This document shows, in pieces, positions 11,858 through 23,583 of a stretch of DNA of 46,494 nt. Origin of the DNA: Amanita rubescens. Its lineage: Eukaryota > Basidiomycota > Agaricomycetes > Agaricales > Amanitaceae. The stretch covers positions 1 to 46,494 of the forward strand of contig WION01000414.1 of NCBI GenBank assembly GCA_015039365.1. Direction: 5' to 3'. The notes under the pieces were generated by a model that was not told the origin of the DNA, ran no database searches, and worked only from the letters and a program-made list of their open reading frames with translations. The translations under genes and the position numbers were made by a program. Within the stretch, counting starts at the first letter, position 1. The number at the start of each line of letters is the position of its first letter.

Positions 11858-12919
11858 ATGTACCCCGGCGAAAAATATATCTTTGCGATAACTACGCAGG
11901 CACTCGTAACGGGTACATACTTCGCCACGTTTTTCCTGTGCCTACGATGGCTCGTCTTCTCGGATGATGGCGGAACCCTGCGCAAAAGGATTAATTGGCC
12001 CTTCTTAATCATTACCGTCATCCTCTTTGCTTTCGCCGTGACACATTTCAGCATTTCTCTTCAATCTACATTACTTGCTTTCGAAGGTGAAAATATCCGG
12101 TCGTATCTCACTGTAAGTGATTCAAAAATTTAATCCTCGTCATCAGGTTGATTTCTCTCTCCAGAGATTTATAGAAATGTTGTCGTATATTATAACCGAC
12201 AGTGTCCTGGTTCGTGAAAGAACAAAGCGAATAACCCTATATTCACAACACTGCATCAGATCTTCCGTTGTTGGGCGGTGTACAACAGATCGTGGCGTAT
12301 CATCGTTCTTCCCTTCCTCCTATTGCTGTACAACATAACGGCTCTTATTTTGATGATGTATTGGGACGCCACTACCATGGGAGCAGTATCAACAAGCTTT
12401 GATGATCAACTTATTGGTGTACGAGCGTCGTATTTTGCCAGTACCATCATTATAAGCATTTATGCAACATGTATGTGAAGGGATTGCTCTGCGTTCCGTG
12501 ATACTAATTCTAAGTAATATCGAAGCTGCTATTGTAGTGAAAATCTGGAGAAACACTGTGTCCCGACACCTTTGTCGTTTCACAATTCGTGTTGTCGCCG
12601 AATCGGGTTTATTATACACCATTACGACCATCGTCACCTTTTGCATGATATTTCTCACTGTCCCCGGTGGATCCCAGATTGCAGCTGCTATTGTACGTTG
12701 TAAAGAACTTTGAATGCTGCAGGGACTATATCTCACTCGCGTACCCAGAACTTGCCTGTCTCCGGAATCGCTTATCATCTTATATTGATACGCGTAGCGC
12801 AAAATAGGGCTAGACCGGAAGAACACCGAATGTCATCATTAATGTTCGGTGACTCTACCATTGAACGTGCCGTTCCAACCATACCACGCCACCACTCGCA
12901 ATCGGTCGTTTTCTCATGA
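11858..12919 (+). CDS. Orphan seven-transmembrane protein, paralogue B
   Basis: Exons 11858-12112, 12165-12209, 12260-12470, 12526-12692 and 12749-12919 give 282 residues with the same exon phases as gene A. Most positions match gene A, including the introns, which marks a recent duplication of the segment from about 7.2-9.9 kb to 10.9-13.4 kb. Differences include a shorter exon 1 end (three codons fewer) and a TGA that shortens the tail. The membrane segments and the landmarks FSDDGG, IFRCW, YNRSWRI and AESGLLYT are kept. All splice sites are usable, so the gene appears intact. Function is unknown, as for gene A. Confidence 0.85.
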
Positions 12920-13869
12920 GGTGAACTCTATAATGGCTATCAAAGTATCACACATGCGTCGTCGCTAGTTCTTCTTTCTATTGTTTTATGTTTATATCCG
13001 ATTGAATATATTGGCCCCTGAATTGTTATCGTTCATCTTTTTATTAGTAGATACATGTTGCATAGCAAACATCGCCTTCATCTCTTCTACTTGGGGTTTC
13101 ATCTTAGCCATCTACTTGAACACCAAATGCAATAACCACGCCATCAGCCTCGGAAGGAGCAGAACATGCATCCTAACGTCGCCCATAGGATTATTGTGTT
13201 TAGCCGGATCGAGGGATTGCACCGTAGGTAGGTTTTGTTCATCTATCCGATTGATATATCTCCATAAAAAAAGGTTGCGCATCAGATCTAGAATAAAATC
13301 GTGAGACGAGTCGCGTTGTGCAAATTAGAGGATACACACCCAGAAAGTAACTTTAGAAAAGTGTGTATTTACACGTTTCCCGAACGTAGCGTATCAGGGT
13401 CTGTCTGGGGTATATAATCGAGATTCGATCTGGGGCGGGAGTGTCGTGACTCGTCCCGACTCTGGAGCGTCATAAGTAATAAGCCACTGAACCAGGAGAG
13501 AAGTTCAAATCATCAATCACGGTTCGTGTGACTTGTGCGATCCCTAGAACTTCGTCACCTTCTCCAGCACGCATGTGTTCCGTCAGCAACATGTTCTACA
13601 ACGGCCGCTGTGATGAAGTGTAACTTCGCGTTCCTCGGATACTTAGACGCGATGTGAACGCAAATTTCTTCGCTACGGTTTTGGAATCTTTTTCTGTCGT
13701 TTGTGAAGTTACTGCATGCTGTCATGAATGTTGGCCGCACAGTGTGGCTGGAAAAGCTAGGTGTGGACCAAAAGGCTCTCTCGCCCGCGGAATTTCCACA
13801 TTCCCAGCGTCCTTTAATAATCATTTAAATTGTTTGGGATTGAACCTGCGGTTATTAGGATATGATACA
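12920..13869. other. Spacer between 7TM gene B and the kinase relic
   Basis: To about 13380 this is the diverged copy of the flank following gene A, with TTAGTAGATACATGT at 13043-13057. From 13400 to 13869 the sequence is unlike the array. One open frame on the minus strand (13555-13824, 89 codons) has no recognisable motif and I do not call it a gene. Confidence 0.4.
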
Positions 13870-15123
13870 CTACACATGTAGGGCTCCGAGTTTAGCTAGA
13901 GTCTTATTTAATACCCGCTTGTCGTCCTCTTTCGTAATTCTCAAATCATTCTTCCTACCCTCTCGTAACTCATAATTGAGGTTTCCTGTAGGGTAGAACA
14001 CCTCTCCATCTTTGCCGCCCCAATCAAAATCAACTAACATCACGGAATCTTCTTTGCAAAGGATATTCGTGTCCCGCAAGTCACCGTGGACGAGGCCTTC
14101 CAAATGAAAGCTGTCCACGAGGCGCTGAAGCTCTTCTGCCCAGCGGTCTCGGTGGGCAACAAGTAGGGTCGAGCGAGTGATTGGGATTCCAGACTGGATA
14201 TATTCCATCGCGACAGCACACCACCCACCGGGAAGTCGTTCAAAAGCAAGAATCTGCGGCGCATAACCTGATTTCTCAGAAGAAATTTTGTTCATTTCTC
14301 GATATCTTGGAGAATGGAAGCTTGCAACACTGATGCTGCAGTAAATGCCAAATAGAGCGATGCGCGGTCGCGCCCATCAGAGGCCGATTGGATACATGAG
14401 AGTGTTGGTGTCAGACTAACGAGCCTAAAGCGATGGTCGATCGCGACGATAGCATAGAACTCCAATTTGCATCCTAGAAAATATTCAGATCTTCAAATAA
14501 CCATGAAATGCAGAAATGTCCAACTCGCCAATAATGGTTAGACCGAGACATGGCACCCTCCATCGTAGATAGAGTTCCCGATCGTCATCCATTCTCATCG
14601 CATTCAGACGTACAACGTAGCATGTAAGCTCTACCTGAGGAATTGCACCGATCCCTGTAATCTTGTTTTTAAACACTGCACAAAACGTCCCTGCGCCAAG
14701 AGGCCCAGTAGTATGGCCATCGGTTCTGGCAGAACCAATGGAAGATGCTTGAAGCGGAGGAATCTGGGTACCTCTACGTGCCGAGAAAATGCGCGCGAGG
14801 TAGGGTAGACCTGCTTCCCTCCGAGCATCTTCATTTTGATAAAATCTGTTCATCTGGCTGGCGAAACCGTCCACCTCCTTATGCAACTCCATAATGTCGA
14901 TGTCAGTCAGCCCGGGAACATCGCGACGACCGTCCATGATGTCCAGAAAGTGTCCAAAGCCTTCGTAAAGAAGGGCGACGGGTGGAAAGTGGGGATCCGG
15001 TTCTGGACGATCATCGAAGATCTTCTGAGACGGATCCCTCTGGAGAGACTCGTAGGCCTCTGATTTCGCCGTTTTCGACGGCGCATCCGTAGTAGTTTTA
15101 GCACGTTTGAGGCGATTGAACAT
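13870..15123 (-). pseudogene. Fungal-type protein kinase-like gene, broken by internal deletion
   Basis: The N-terminal part (15123 down to about 14485, starting MFNRLKRAK) matches the N-terminal region I know from large Agaricomycete kinase-like families: a PPVALLYEGFGHFLD segment, then EVDGF, and a SDGH-like element seen here as RTDGH. It continues near 14470-14295 in a shifted frame with a LVSLTPTLSC..SASDGRDRASLY segment that stops at a TGA. The C-terminal part (14295-13870) has APQILAFERLPGGW, the catalytic-loop HGDLRDTN and the metal-binding LVDFDWGG. No intron of workable size joins the first two parts in frame. The stretch that should link SASDGRDR to APQILAFERL (of the order of 80 residues) is missing. 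I therefore read it as a pseudogene, although the C-terminal frame itself is open. Confidence 0.7.
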
Positions 15124-15904
15124 GTCGTCTTGTTCAGGAAGCGTGCGTTTCTGTTGAATGGCTACAAATTGGACGTGGCAGAAGGACGATGAAGGGAAAG
15201 ATGAAAAGAGATGAGATGAGGAAATGAGAACATGTGATGGAATGCACGAACGAGCAGAGGAGATGGATGAGGGGTGGCACGCAGGATTTGTAACCGCGAC
15301 AGGTGGAAACGAGACAGCACAACGAATCGGCAAAGGAGGCAACTATTTCCTCAGTAATGCTTAACCGTGGAGAATTGCTCCCACTCACCAGTGGCCGGTA
15401 GCTTTACTATTATGTGGACGTCGTCGGGGGGAGGCTTCGCTGAAAATATACTGAAGAGCCTGTTTGTGGGCTCTAATTTGTCCGCAAACGTCGAAAGACC
15501 ATCTCCCAGGGACTGGATACGTTCAACCAGAGTATTGCCTGGCCTTGAATCGATAGGGTTGGAGTCCTTGAGCTGAGAAAAGCGATGTCAGTTCACACCG
15601 TGAGTCATAAATGGCGCTCACCTTCCACAATTCCAAAGTGTGAGGACCAACACCCTTTAAAGTGTCATCTTTTCACTTGATTTGTATAGCTTCCTTCAAT
15701 TCACTAACCACATCATCTCGCCCCACGGAAACTACAAAGATGGTGGATTCGCCTTCGATAAGACAATTAAGCTTGCGAGAGCCCATGTCGGATTGCACTG
15801 CCACATGGATCTAGCGTGGGAGCATACTAAAACAGATCTGTATTAGGTCAGCCACGGTAGTAGCCGCCACGTACTCGTCGACAAGGATATTCGGATATCC
15901 TGAC
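15124..15904. other. Spacer upstream of the kinase relic, no gene seen
   Basis: Contains the 5' flank of the kinase-like relic. The open frame extends upstream to 15342 on the minus strand, but that part is low-complexity Ser-rich and is probably untranslated. Nothing else is recognisable to 15904. Confidence 0.35.
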
Positions 15905-16130
15905 GTTTAGACAATAAAGTCGTCTAAGTCGCAATTTCAAACGGTAGTGGTGCGCATCTCCTCTTCTTTGAATCAGAGGTTTCGCATCTAAATTCAATAA
16001 AAGTATGCATTTCAAAAGTGGAGCAGGTTTGCTTTCCGGTGAGGGAAAAGGCACAAGAGGAACAGTTTACACATCGAATGAAACTAAAAACAAGTTGTAC
16101 TATGCTACCACCAAGTGAATCTGAAGCCAG
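15905..16130 (+). pseudogene. Fragment of the GFA-type gene (exon 3 end, intron 3, exon 4)
   Basis: The stretch 15905-15999 is almost identical to 10426-10510 and corresponds to the exon 3 end and intron 3 of the GFA gene. The stretch 16010-16130 corresponds to exon 4 and the 3' flank (compare 7090-7215) with many substitutions and no continuous frame. There is no exon 1 or 2, so it is a relic. Confidence 0.6.
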
Positions 16131-18780
16131 ATGTCCAACCTGTATGTTCCATTACTGCTGAGTGTATAACCTATCCACCCGCACCGTTACTCGCCAATGA
16201 CGAGCTCCACGTCGACGATCCTCCCTCGGGCGCCCCCACATCATCTTCACCGACTTCCGTACACTGGAACACCATTTGTTAGAAAGTTAAACTACAATTA
16301 ATCCAAAGGACTCGCCTTATGTCCATCCCCGACAACACCACCCGCGCTACCCAACTCTTCGTCACCGCGCCCCAACTTTCACCGAAACTACTGTCCTGTT
16401 CGTCCACTTGAATAGTCACAGTATCCAACCCACGACATAATCACGAAAAATGCACCTAGGCTCCCTTTCCAATTGTTCGACTTGTGTGAAGACTTAAGCT
16501 TTCGATGCGGTTGAGATCGATAGTTAATGTCTCCAACGAGGAATCCCGAGTAGAGTAGCAGTCACACGAGGGAGATGCGTAGTCAAGAGTTAGGAGAATC
16601 CTACCGTTACGAGTACAAGTCTGGCTTATATAGTAAGGTAGTCTAAATATATATCTCTAAGGAGTCTGATAAGACTCTTCTTCTCGGTGTTTGCGGGTGC
16701 TCCTTTACAACTTGACCCTTGGCGTCAATATTCGCCGCCTTTTGACAACCACTTCGCTCGCTGATGGTGTTGCCAATGTTTTCCTCCTTCAATGTCTATC
16801 TCTTTACGTCGTGGCTGGATCACTAAACGCCAATGTGCCGAGTTGTCTTGTCAATATGTATGCCTACTTGTCAGCCCAGTCCGGGATCATTTAACCTATT
16901 ATCCAAACGTTCCTGGAATATCGCCTTACAACCGGGAAAGCGAATGCTGAAAGTGACGAGGACGAGCAGGCAGAACTATTATGGTAAAGGTGAGCGCCAT
17001 AACGAAGTAAAGGGGATCCGCTCACATAATACCAGCTCATCGTATCGCACCAAGAGAGACGACAATCCATTCATTACGACGGTGATTCACCTCGTCTGAA
17101 TTATGTGTGCCATGTTCTCCTGTCTCAGCGACACGTCTCTATGAACAAGTCATTGTCATTCTATATTTCATCGTCGCTATTGTTGTTTATTTAATATATG
17201 GCATCGTCGATGTCATATACCGCGGCACCATGACTGTAAGTCCCAACCTTTAACATCTCCTCCCCGTCATTCTATGTCTATCCCTAGGCGATTCTAGTCT
17301 AACTAAGCTAAACCTCTGACTACGCCGCGCACGTTCAATGTCACGGTCCAGAAAGGCATTTATTTATACCTCCATCATATCCTTGGTCAGCCGTCTATGA
17401 TAGCAAACCTCTTCTACATCTCTGATGCCGTGGAGAGTGTAGGAGGGGGATTCGTGTTACATAAGCTGAAGCCCTTATCTCCAACAGGCTAGAAGGCGCA
17501 CCTCATGTCTTTGAGCATAACTGGCATTGAACGGCACAGCCCTGAAAGTAAGTACATTCAAATTTTGAGTTATGTTTACATTCTTTATCTAAGAAGGAAT
17601 AGAACAGAATGGTGATGAGGACGTAATGTCCAGAGTACAGATGGGCCGAGAACAAACCTTCATCAGGTTATTCTCGTGCTATTATTGCTACCAATGGCGC
17701 CCCCCCATTCTTTTCGCAACCTACCCACCTGGACCCAGAGGAAAGAGATAAGGAAAATCAAATTAGAACATCGATTTCGATCCTTGCGAAAGTGAACTTT
17801 CTAGCAATACCCTGCAGAAGCCGCACCTGAGCTTGATATTGGCAAGGCGCTGCTCTTCGTTCACCACCCTAGGTTCTAGCGTAGCCGAGTATCATTCCGT
17901 TTCGGAGTATACTAGGCACAAAGGCGTTCGATAAAGTTCTCTGATAAACATACGGTCACTTTCCATCGGTTCCGCTGATTCAATATTGGTCCATGCTATT
18001 TATGTCGAAAGGCATTGACATTTTACGCGGCCGTCAAAGACCGTTACCCATGCCATCAACACATCTTATTCAGTTATGCATCTCCGTTCTTCATTGGCTG
18101 CCCCTATGTGATTCTGAGCCAAACTCAGTTTAACTCTTGATTTAGTACGTCTGGAATCACGGCCCAAAGAGACGTTTATGCATACCGCATCTTCCGTTTG
18201 CCATCAATAATAACAAAGCTTTCTATGCCTCCGATGATGCGAAGCACTGTGGATGGTGGGTTATCCGTGGTGCGACACTTTGATAGAAGCTGAATCCGTT
18301 TCTGGGCATAGCTGACGTTGAACGGCACAACTCTGAAGGTAAGTGCATTAAGCTTTGATGCCACGTTTACATTCTTTGTCTAAGAAGGAATAGAGACATT
18401 CGGATAAGTTCGGAATGGTGATGTGGACGTAACGTCGTGAATACCGAAGGGCCGATAACAAACCTTCTTCAGGCTATTCTCGTGCTGCTACTAATGGTCA
18501 TCAACCATTCTTTCTGCAATGCGCCTACACCTAGTAGAGAAGCGAGGTAAGGGGCATTGATGTCAATCTGGATTCATTGCTGGTGTTTGGATCGAATTTG
18601 GTCCTTGCAAAGCTTGATTTCTCTTTATCACTCTCATCATCGATTAAGGGATCATTGATCATCTCTCATCATAGAATACGGACGGATCTTGCGTAAACGA
18701 CGATTAAAACGGCTCGTCCGGTGCCTCGGAACACCTAATGTTGTTCTAGTTTACCAGGATTGAGTCCAACAATTCGCAAT
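16131..18780. other. Degenerate region before 7TM gene C
   Basis: No intact gene is seen in 2.6 kb. It holds several relics. Two diverged copies of one segment lie at about 17340-17560 and 18150-18345. Each is followed by a copy of the 7TM upstream block (about 17580-17700 and 18385-18510). A possible orphan exon at about 17126-17238 would encode one hydrophobic segment (VIVILYFIVAIVVYLIYG) followed by GTAAGT. The minus strand near 16320-16440 has a short open stretch of reasonable protein composition without a recognisable family. AGTCTgataAGACT at about 16663-16676 can form a small hairpin. Confidence 0.4.
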
Positions 18781-18787
18781 ACAAATA
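18781..18787 (+). promoter_or_regulatory. TATA-like element of 7TM gene C
   Basis: ACAAATA, about 40 bp before the ATG at 18822, at the same position as in the other five paralogues but with a weaker match. Confidence 0.35.
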
Positions 18788-18821
18788 CCGGTATAAGTCG
18801 GATGTTGATACTGTACTCGAA

Positions 18822-19892
18822 ATGGCGCCATTCGTCAAAGTATTCCTCATTGCGTTGACTACGCAGGCACTCGTAACGGGTGTGTACTTCGCCTCGTTTC
18901 TACTGTGCCTGCGATGGTTCGTCTTTTCCGACGACGGCGGGAAAATACGCAAAGGCATCAAATGGTACCTGTTGATCATTACCATCGTCCTCTTTGCTCT
19001 CTTTCTGGGAGAATTTGGTATTTTTTTGCATTTGACAGTGTTAATTGCTGAAGGTCGCAACATTGACAAGTTGTATATGACTTTTGTTGGTGTACGTGAT
19101 TCTACAACTTTTAGTTACCATCGTCACTGAACTCTTCACTGGCAGGAATTTATAGCATTGCTCTCACCAATTATAACCGACGGAGTACTGGTTTGTAAAT
19201 GAACAAAGTCGATAGCTTTGTGATGCTCATGACAGCGCACCAGATCTTCCGTTGTTGGATAGTTTACAATAGGTCATGGAGAATCACCCTCCTTCCCTTC
19301 CTCCTGTTGCTGTACAACATATCAAGTCTTTTCATGTTGACGCGTTGGAACTTTGGTATCCGTCTCGTGACGACTGGATCTGCTGCTATCCAAGTTGAGG
19401 GTGTAACAGCATCGTACTACGCCAGTACCACCGTTATAAACATATATGCAACGTGTAAGTGAATAAATTGCGCTTCGTTCCATGATACTAACTCTAAGAT
19501 AAATCAAAGCTGCTATTATATGGCAAATCTGGAGAAATAGTTTTTCTCGACACCTTACCCGTTTCGCAGTCCGTGTTGTCGCCGAATCGGGTTTATTATA
19601 CACCCTCATAAGTATTGCAACTTGTTGCGGAGTGCTTCTTGGTCCCAATCGCTGGCTCGTGGTAATGATCAGTGTTGTATGTCATAAACGAGTTAGGGAA
19701 CCGTATCTCACTCACGCTGCATGCACCTAGAATTATCTCACAGCAGGAGTCGCCTACAATCTTATAATGATACGGGTGGCGCAAAATAGGGCTAGATCAG
19801 AAGTGGAGCCTCTTCCTACGTCCACAGGTGACTCTGCAATGGAACAACTGACCACACCACGCCACGACTTAGAAACGGTCGACTCTTCCTGA
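18822..19892 (+). CDS. Orphan seven-transmembrane protein, paralogue C
   Basis: Exons 18822-19091, 19146-19190, 19244-19454, 19510-19676 and 19731-19892 give 284 residues with exon phases identical to the other copies. It keeps TTQALVTGVYFASFLLCLRW, FSDDGG, IFRCW..YNRSWRI, RVVAESGLLYT and IRVAQNRA. The loop between the fourth and fifth hydrophobic segments and the C-terminal tail differ in sequence from A and B, so this is an older duplicate. Intron 2 starts GTTTGT rather than GTTCGT. All frames are open. Function is unknown. Confidence 0.83.
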
Positions 19893-21060
19893 ATCCTGAT
19901 CATGAAGGGGGCTCTGGAAGGTCACATCTGGTGCGCGATATATCATCCTCTATTCCCGAGCCTTTGTTTCTCACTCCATCACGCAGGCCCTACCCAATCG
20001 CTTCAATCTTGGCACATCGCCACTCCAAATCCGATGCCCGTGTTTCTCACTTCTGTTTAACCCCGAATATTGGGCTCTCTGCTAGGTTCGCATAAGGTGT
20101 CACGAATGTATTGCGGCAGACATCTTTCTGATTTCTTTTTTTTTCGGATCTTTATTTATCTCATCCCAAAATTCCCAACGCTCCTATTTTGCTCTTCTGT
20201 TGTTTGGCCTTCGCACCCGAGTAGTATGTTCGCATTGCCCTTTGTTCATCTATTAGTAGATACATCCATGTACTTAAATAACTCGAAATGAGGTGCAAAT
20301 TTGACGGTCACGCCATAACACCGTCTGATCAGTCTACCTATAAAAGTTCAACTGGCATAACTGCTGAGATTATTAAACATTAAATGAATTGACGTCCCTG
20401 GTGGCTTGAAAGTTGACATAGATCTTGGAAGATCTGAGTCGCATGATATGCAGCTACGGTCCGAAGGGTTGATACATACTACACCACATCTATTCCACGC
20501 AGATGCCGTCAGCTTAACAGTGTTAGATACAGACCGAGGCTTGATTTACTGGATGTTTGGATATTTATGCCCACTTAACGGCTATCAGCTAGTGCCGTCG
20601 GATGTAAACGTTCTGGAAAGATGGGATTCGAATGATCCCGCTAGAGTTTCTTAAGCGGGGCGGCTGCTACATGCGGGTTGCGGAACGTCCGTAATGAGAC
20701 AGCATGGTATAAACGTCGGTCGTAGGCCTCCCGTGCCGCATGGGAGCACGAAGGGAACCTCTGTCACGCAAGCCCACATAAGCAAAGCACAGGGGGGATA
20801 AAAGCATTATCTTCCACAGGAATTGAATGTGATTCTTCTTGAATCACTCGAGCTGACGATTTGTGTTGCGTGGAGATCAGACTTGTCACGGGCGTCACAC
20901 TTGTGTCCAATTCACCCCGCCATCTTCAAGTTGCTGCCTCTTTGCTAAGAGCCTCTTCTCCAGCCAGCCGCAATGAAAGTTTATCCAACACAGCACATTC
21001 TATCTATTCTCAGGAATGAATGTTTGACGTGAAGCGCGAAGGTGACCGTAAAGGCTTCCG
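19893..21060. other. Spacer downstream of 7TM gene C
   Basis: No gene seen. The block contains the 3' flank motif TTAGTAGATACAT at about 20253-20265 and a stretch near 20640-20780 resembling 10000-10160 after gene A. The short open frame at 20406-20654 shows no motif. Confidence 0.4.
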
Positions 21061-21545
21061 GTCCTATGCTGGGTATGTCGCTGATAGAGTGGCTTATCTG
21101 TTCCTGGTCATACAGTTGTGCATTCTTCCGAACTTGGCGGATCTGTCAACTTAAGCGCCCATTCCAATACAGTCCAGATCCTGAAAGAAGCAGTACTTTC
21201 ACTGTTCCCATCGCGGTATAACTGGTTACCACAAGGCATCTACAGCGCCATCCCGACGGTGAAACGCTAAATGAGCGTTTGGCCACTTCGGGACGAGACT
21301 TCTGTTCCAAGTTCTCGACTGTGCTATGACGAGTCTATGACAAGAGTTGACCTGAATTGCTTCATCCGCCTACCTATATTATTAACTCGCCTAAGCTGCA
21401 ACTTCCAACAGAAATGGTACGCATCTCCTCTTCTCCGAATCCGAGATTTAGTATCTGAATTCGATATAAGGTATGCAAGTTCGCCTTCCGGACGGAGGGA
21501 AAAGTACATGGTCATTTCCGGATTGGGGAGTGGCACGAGATGAAA
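21061..21545 (+). pseudogene. Decayed GFA-type gene of unit D
   Basis: The order exon 1 end, intron 1, exon 2, intron 2, exon 3, intron 3, exon 4 can be followed against 6590-7150. The intron 1 start (GTATGTCGCTGATAG) and the exon 3 stretch TTCTGTTCCAAG are recognisable. Frameshifts, a TAA in the exon 3 equivalent and loss of the cysteine pairs in exon 2 make it non-functional. It lies 1 kb before 7TM gene D, the same arrangement as the intact pair. Confidence 0.75.
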
Positions 21546-22480
21546 GGTCTACGCGGCGAGTGAAAGTGAACATGGCTTGTCCTATGCCATCATAGAGCGA
21601 GTTTATATGCGTCAGTCATCATGATTTTTTCAGTGTGTTCAAAAATGACTCATAGGAACGTTAGATCGGGTTCTAACCAGCATTTCCGAGCAAAGACTAT
21701 ATGCGCGAGTCCTACGGTATTATTGGCAGATCCAAGACCCTTATCCGTGCCCAGTCCCAAACAGAATTATTGTATTGCCTTCACACGGAAGGATCAATTT
21801 GCACTGGTCACTATGATCGGGCAGATTTCGTAAATAACGAAACTTTGAATACACGTTTCGATACCATGTGCGCTAAGCTTTCTCCGTCGTATTTTTGACT
21901 ACGCCACATACATCTGATGCCACAATTCAGAGAGGCAGCTTTACCTTATCTTTCGTTGCTCTTCGACTTTCCTTTTAGGCCATATTCACCGTACTCGTCG
22001 GGCATCAGTGCGCCACCATCACCAGTGTAAGCATGTACAGGAATAATGATATCTATACAATCTTTTGTCTAGGAAGGAAAGAGATGGGAACACGCGGGAT
22101 GGAAATGGCGACGTGATATCGAGAGCGCACCAACAGACAGCCTGACATCAAACCTTCTTTGGTTTATTCTCGTCCTGTTACTATCCCAGCCACTAATCGC
22201 CGCCCCGTTCCTTTCGTAACTTGCCCTAGAGGTGGGTTTTGCATCAGAATACAAATCTACTGCTAATGTTCAGATGAGCCTTGTAAGGGTAATTACCTCG
22301 CTGTTCTTCCAATACTGATCCATGACTGACGGATCATTGATCAGCTATGATTAGAATCATGGGATCTCGAGTCTGTGCAATCATTGATCACCAGCGGCTC
22401 GCCCACTTGACATGCCTAATCGTACGGGTGAGAGCTATTTTACTCCATCACTTTACTTCACTGGTTCGTCCAGTTTCAGG
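21546..22480. repeat. Upstream block of the 7TM cassette (unit D)
   Basis: Non-coding. About 22030-22210 carries the block shared with the other units (GGAAAGAGA, then a GATGGAAATGGCGACGTGAT-like stretch, AAACCTTCTT and TTATTCTCGT). The stretch 22371-22405 carries the ATTGATCACCAGCGGCTCGC element. I see no coding frame. Confidence 0.5.
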
Positions 22481-22490
22481 ATAAGTATTA
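22481..22490 (+). promoter_or_regulatory. TATA-like element of 7TM gene D
   Basis: ATAAGTATTA, 45 bp before the ATG at 22526. Confidence 0.4.
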
Positions 22491-22525
22491 GAGGCAAGTC
22501 CTAAGAAGCTGACACTGCAAACGAA

Positions 22526-23583
22526 ATGTCCTCCCTCAACAACACGGACATCATCACGACGTCAACGCAGGGGCTCTTAACTGGCGTATATTTCGCGTCG
22601 TTCCTCCTATGCATACGGTGGCTCGCCTTCTCAGACGATGGCGGGAGCGTACGCAAGGGTATAAATTGGCCTCTGCTTACCGCTACTATCGTCCTCTTTG
22701 GTTTTGCTGTTACAGACCTCGGCCTTTCTCTTCAAGAAACGTTGCTTGCTTCTGAAGGTCTGAGTAACCAGCTGTATCCCATTATGAGTGTAAGTAGCTC
22801 AAAACTTACTAACTATCATGACGCTTAACTCTTTCCAGAAATTCATAGAATTGTTTTTACCAACTATAACTGAAGGTTTCCTGGTTCGTGAATAAAACAA
22901 AAGTCAATAAGCACGATATTGATAACATTGTATTAGATCTTCCGTTGTTGGGGTATTTACAATAGATCATGGCGCATCACAGTCTTTCCCCTCCTCCTAT
23001 TGGTATTCAACATCTCGAGTTCTCCCGTGATAACGTTTTATATCTCGAGAACGTCTACGGTGCGCATTCTTAACGTACTTTATGGTTTGCAAGGGGCGTA
23101 TTCTGCCAGTACCAGCATCCTGAACATATACGTAACAAGTACGTGAACAAATTACTCTGTGTTCCGTAAACTGATCCTGTGTATAATCGAAGCTGTTATT
23201 GTGTGTAAAATCCGGAAAAGTTTATCTCGACCCATTTCCAGTTTCACGATCAGTATTATTGCTGAATCGGGGTTATTGTTCACGCTTACGAGTGTTGGCG
23301 TTTTATCCGTGGTTTTTCTCAATGTCCCTGGCGCGTACCCGATAGCAAATGCCATTGTATGTTATCAATGAATTTCATACCGCGCAGCCGTATCTCACTC
23401 ACTTGTACCCAGAATTTCCCCGTCTCTGGAGTTGCTTACAATCTCGTATTGATTCGGGAGGCGCAAAATAGAGTTAAACAGGAGGAAGACCGAGTGTCTT
23501 CGTTAGCATTCGGTAACTCTACAGTTCAACGTACGGTCCCAACCGTACAGCGCCACCACTCGGAATCGGCCTTCTCCTCATAA
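22526..23583 (+). CDS. Orphan seven-transmembrane protein, paralogue D
   Basis: Exons 22526-22789, 22839-22883, 22937-23138, 23193-23356 and 23413-23583 give 281 residues. Landmarks FSDDGG, IFRCW, YNRSWRI and AESGLL are kept. Some usually constant positions differ: KIRKS replaces KIWRN, and RVAQNR reads REAQNR, which puts a charge next to the last membrane segment. The splice site after exon 3 is preceded by A instead of T, changing one residue. The central loop is three codons shorter. Apart from this the gene is open throughout and probably expressed, but it is the most diverged of the six. Confidence 0.8.

Noticed and set aside
16320..16440. Short minus-strand coding-like patch
   Set aside because: Reasonable codon pattern over about 40 residues, but no start, no family and stops on both sides.
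16500..16690. Possible solo LTR (TATATAG-like stretch and small hairpin)
   Set aside because: No paired TG..CA ends, target-site duplication, primer-binding site or reverse transcriptase frame could be found.
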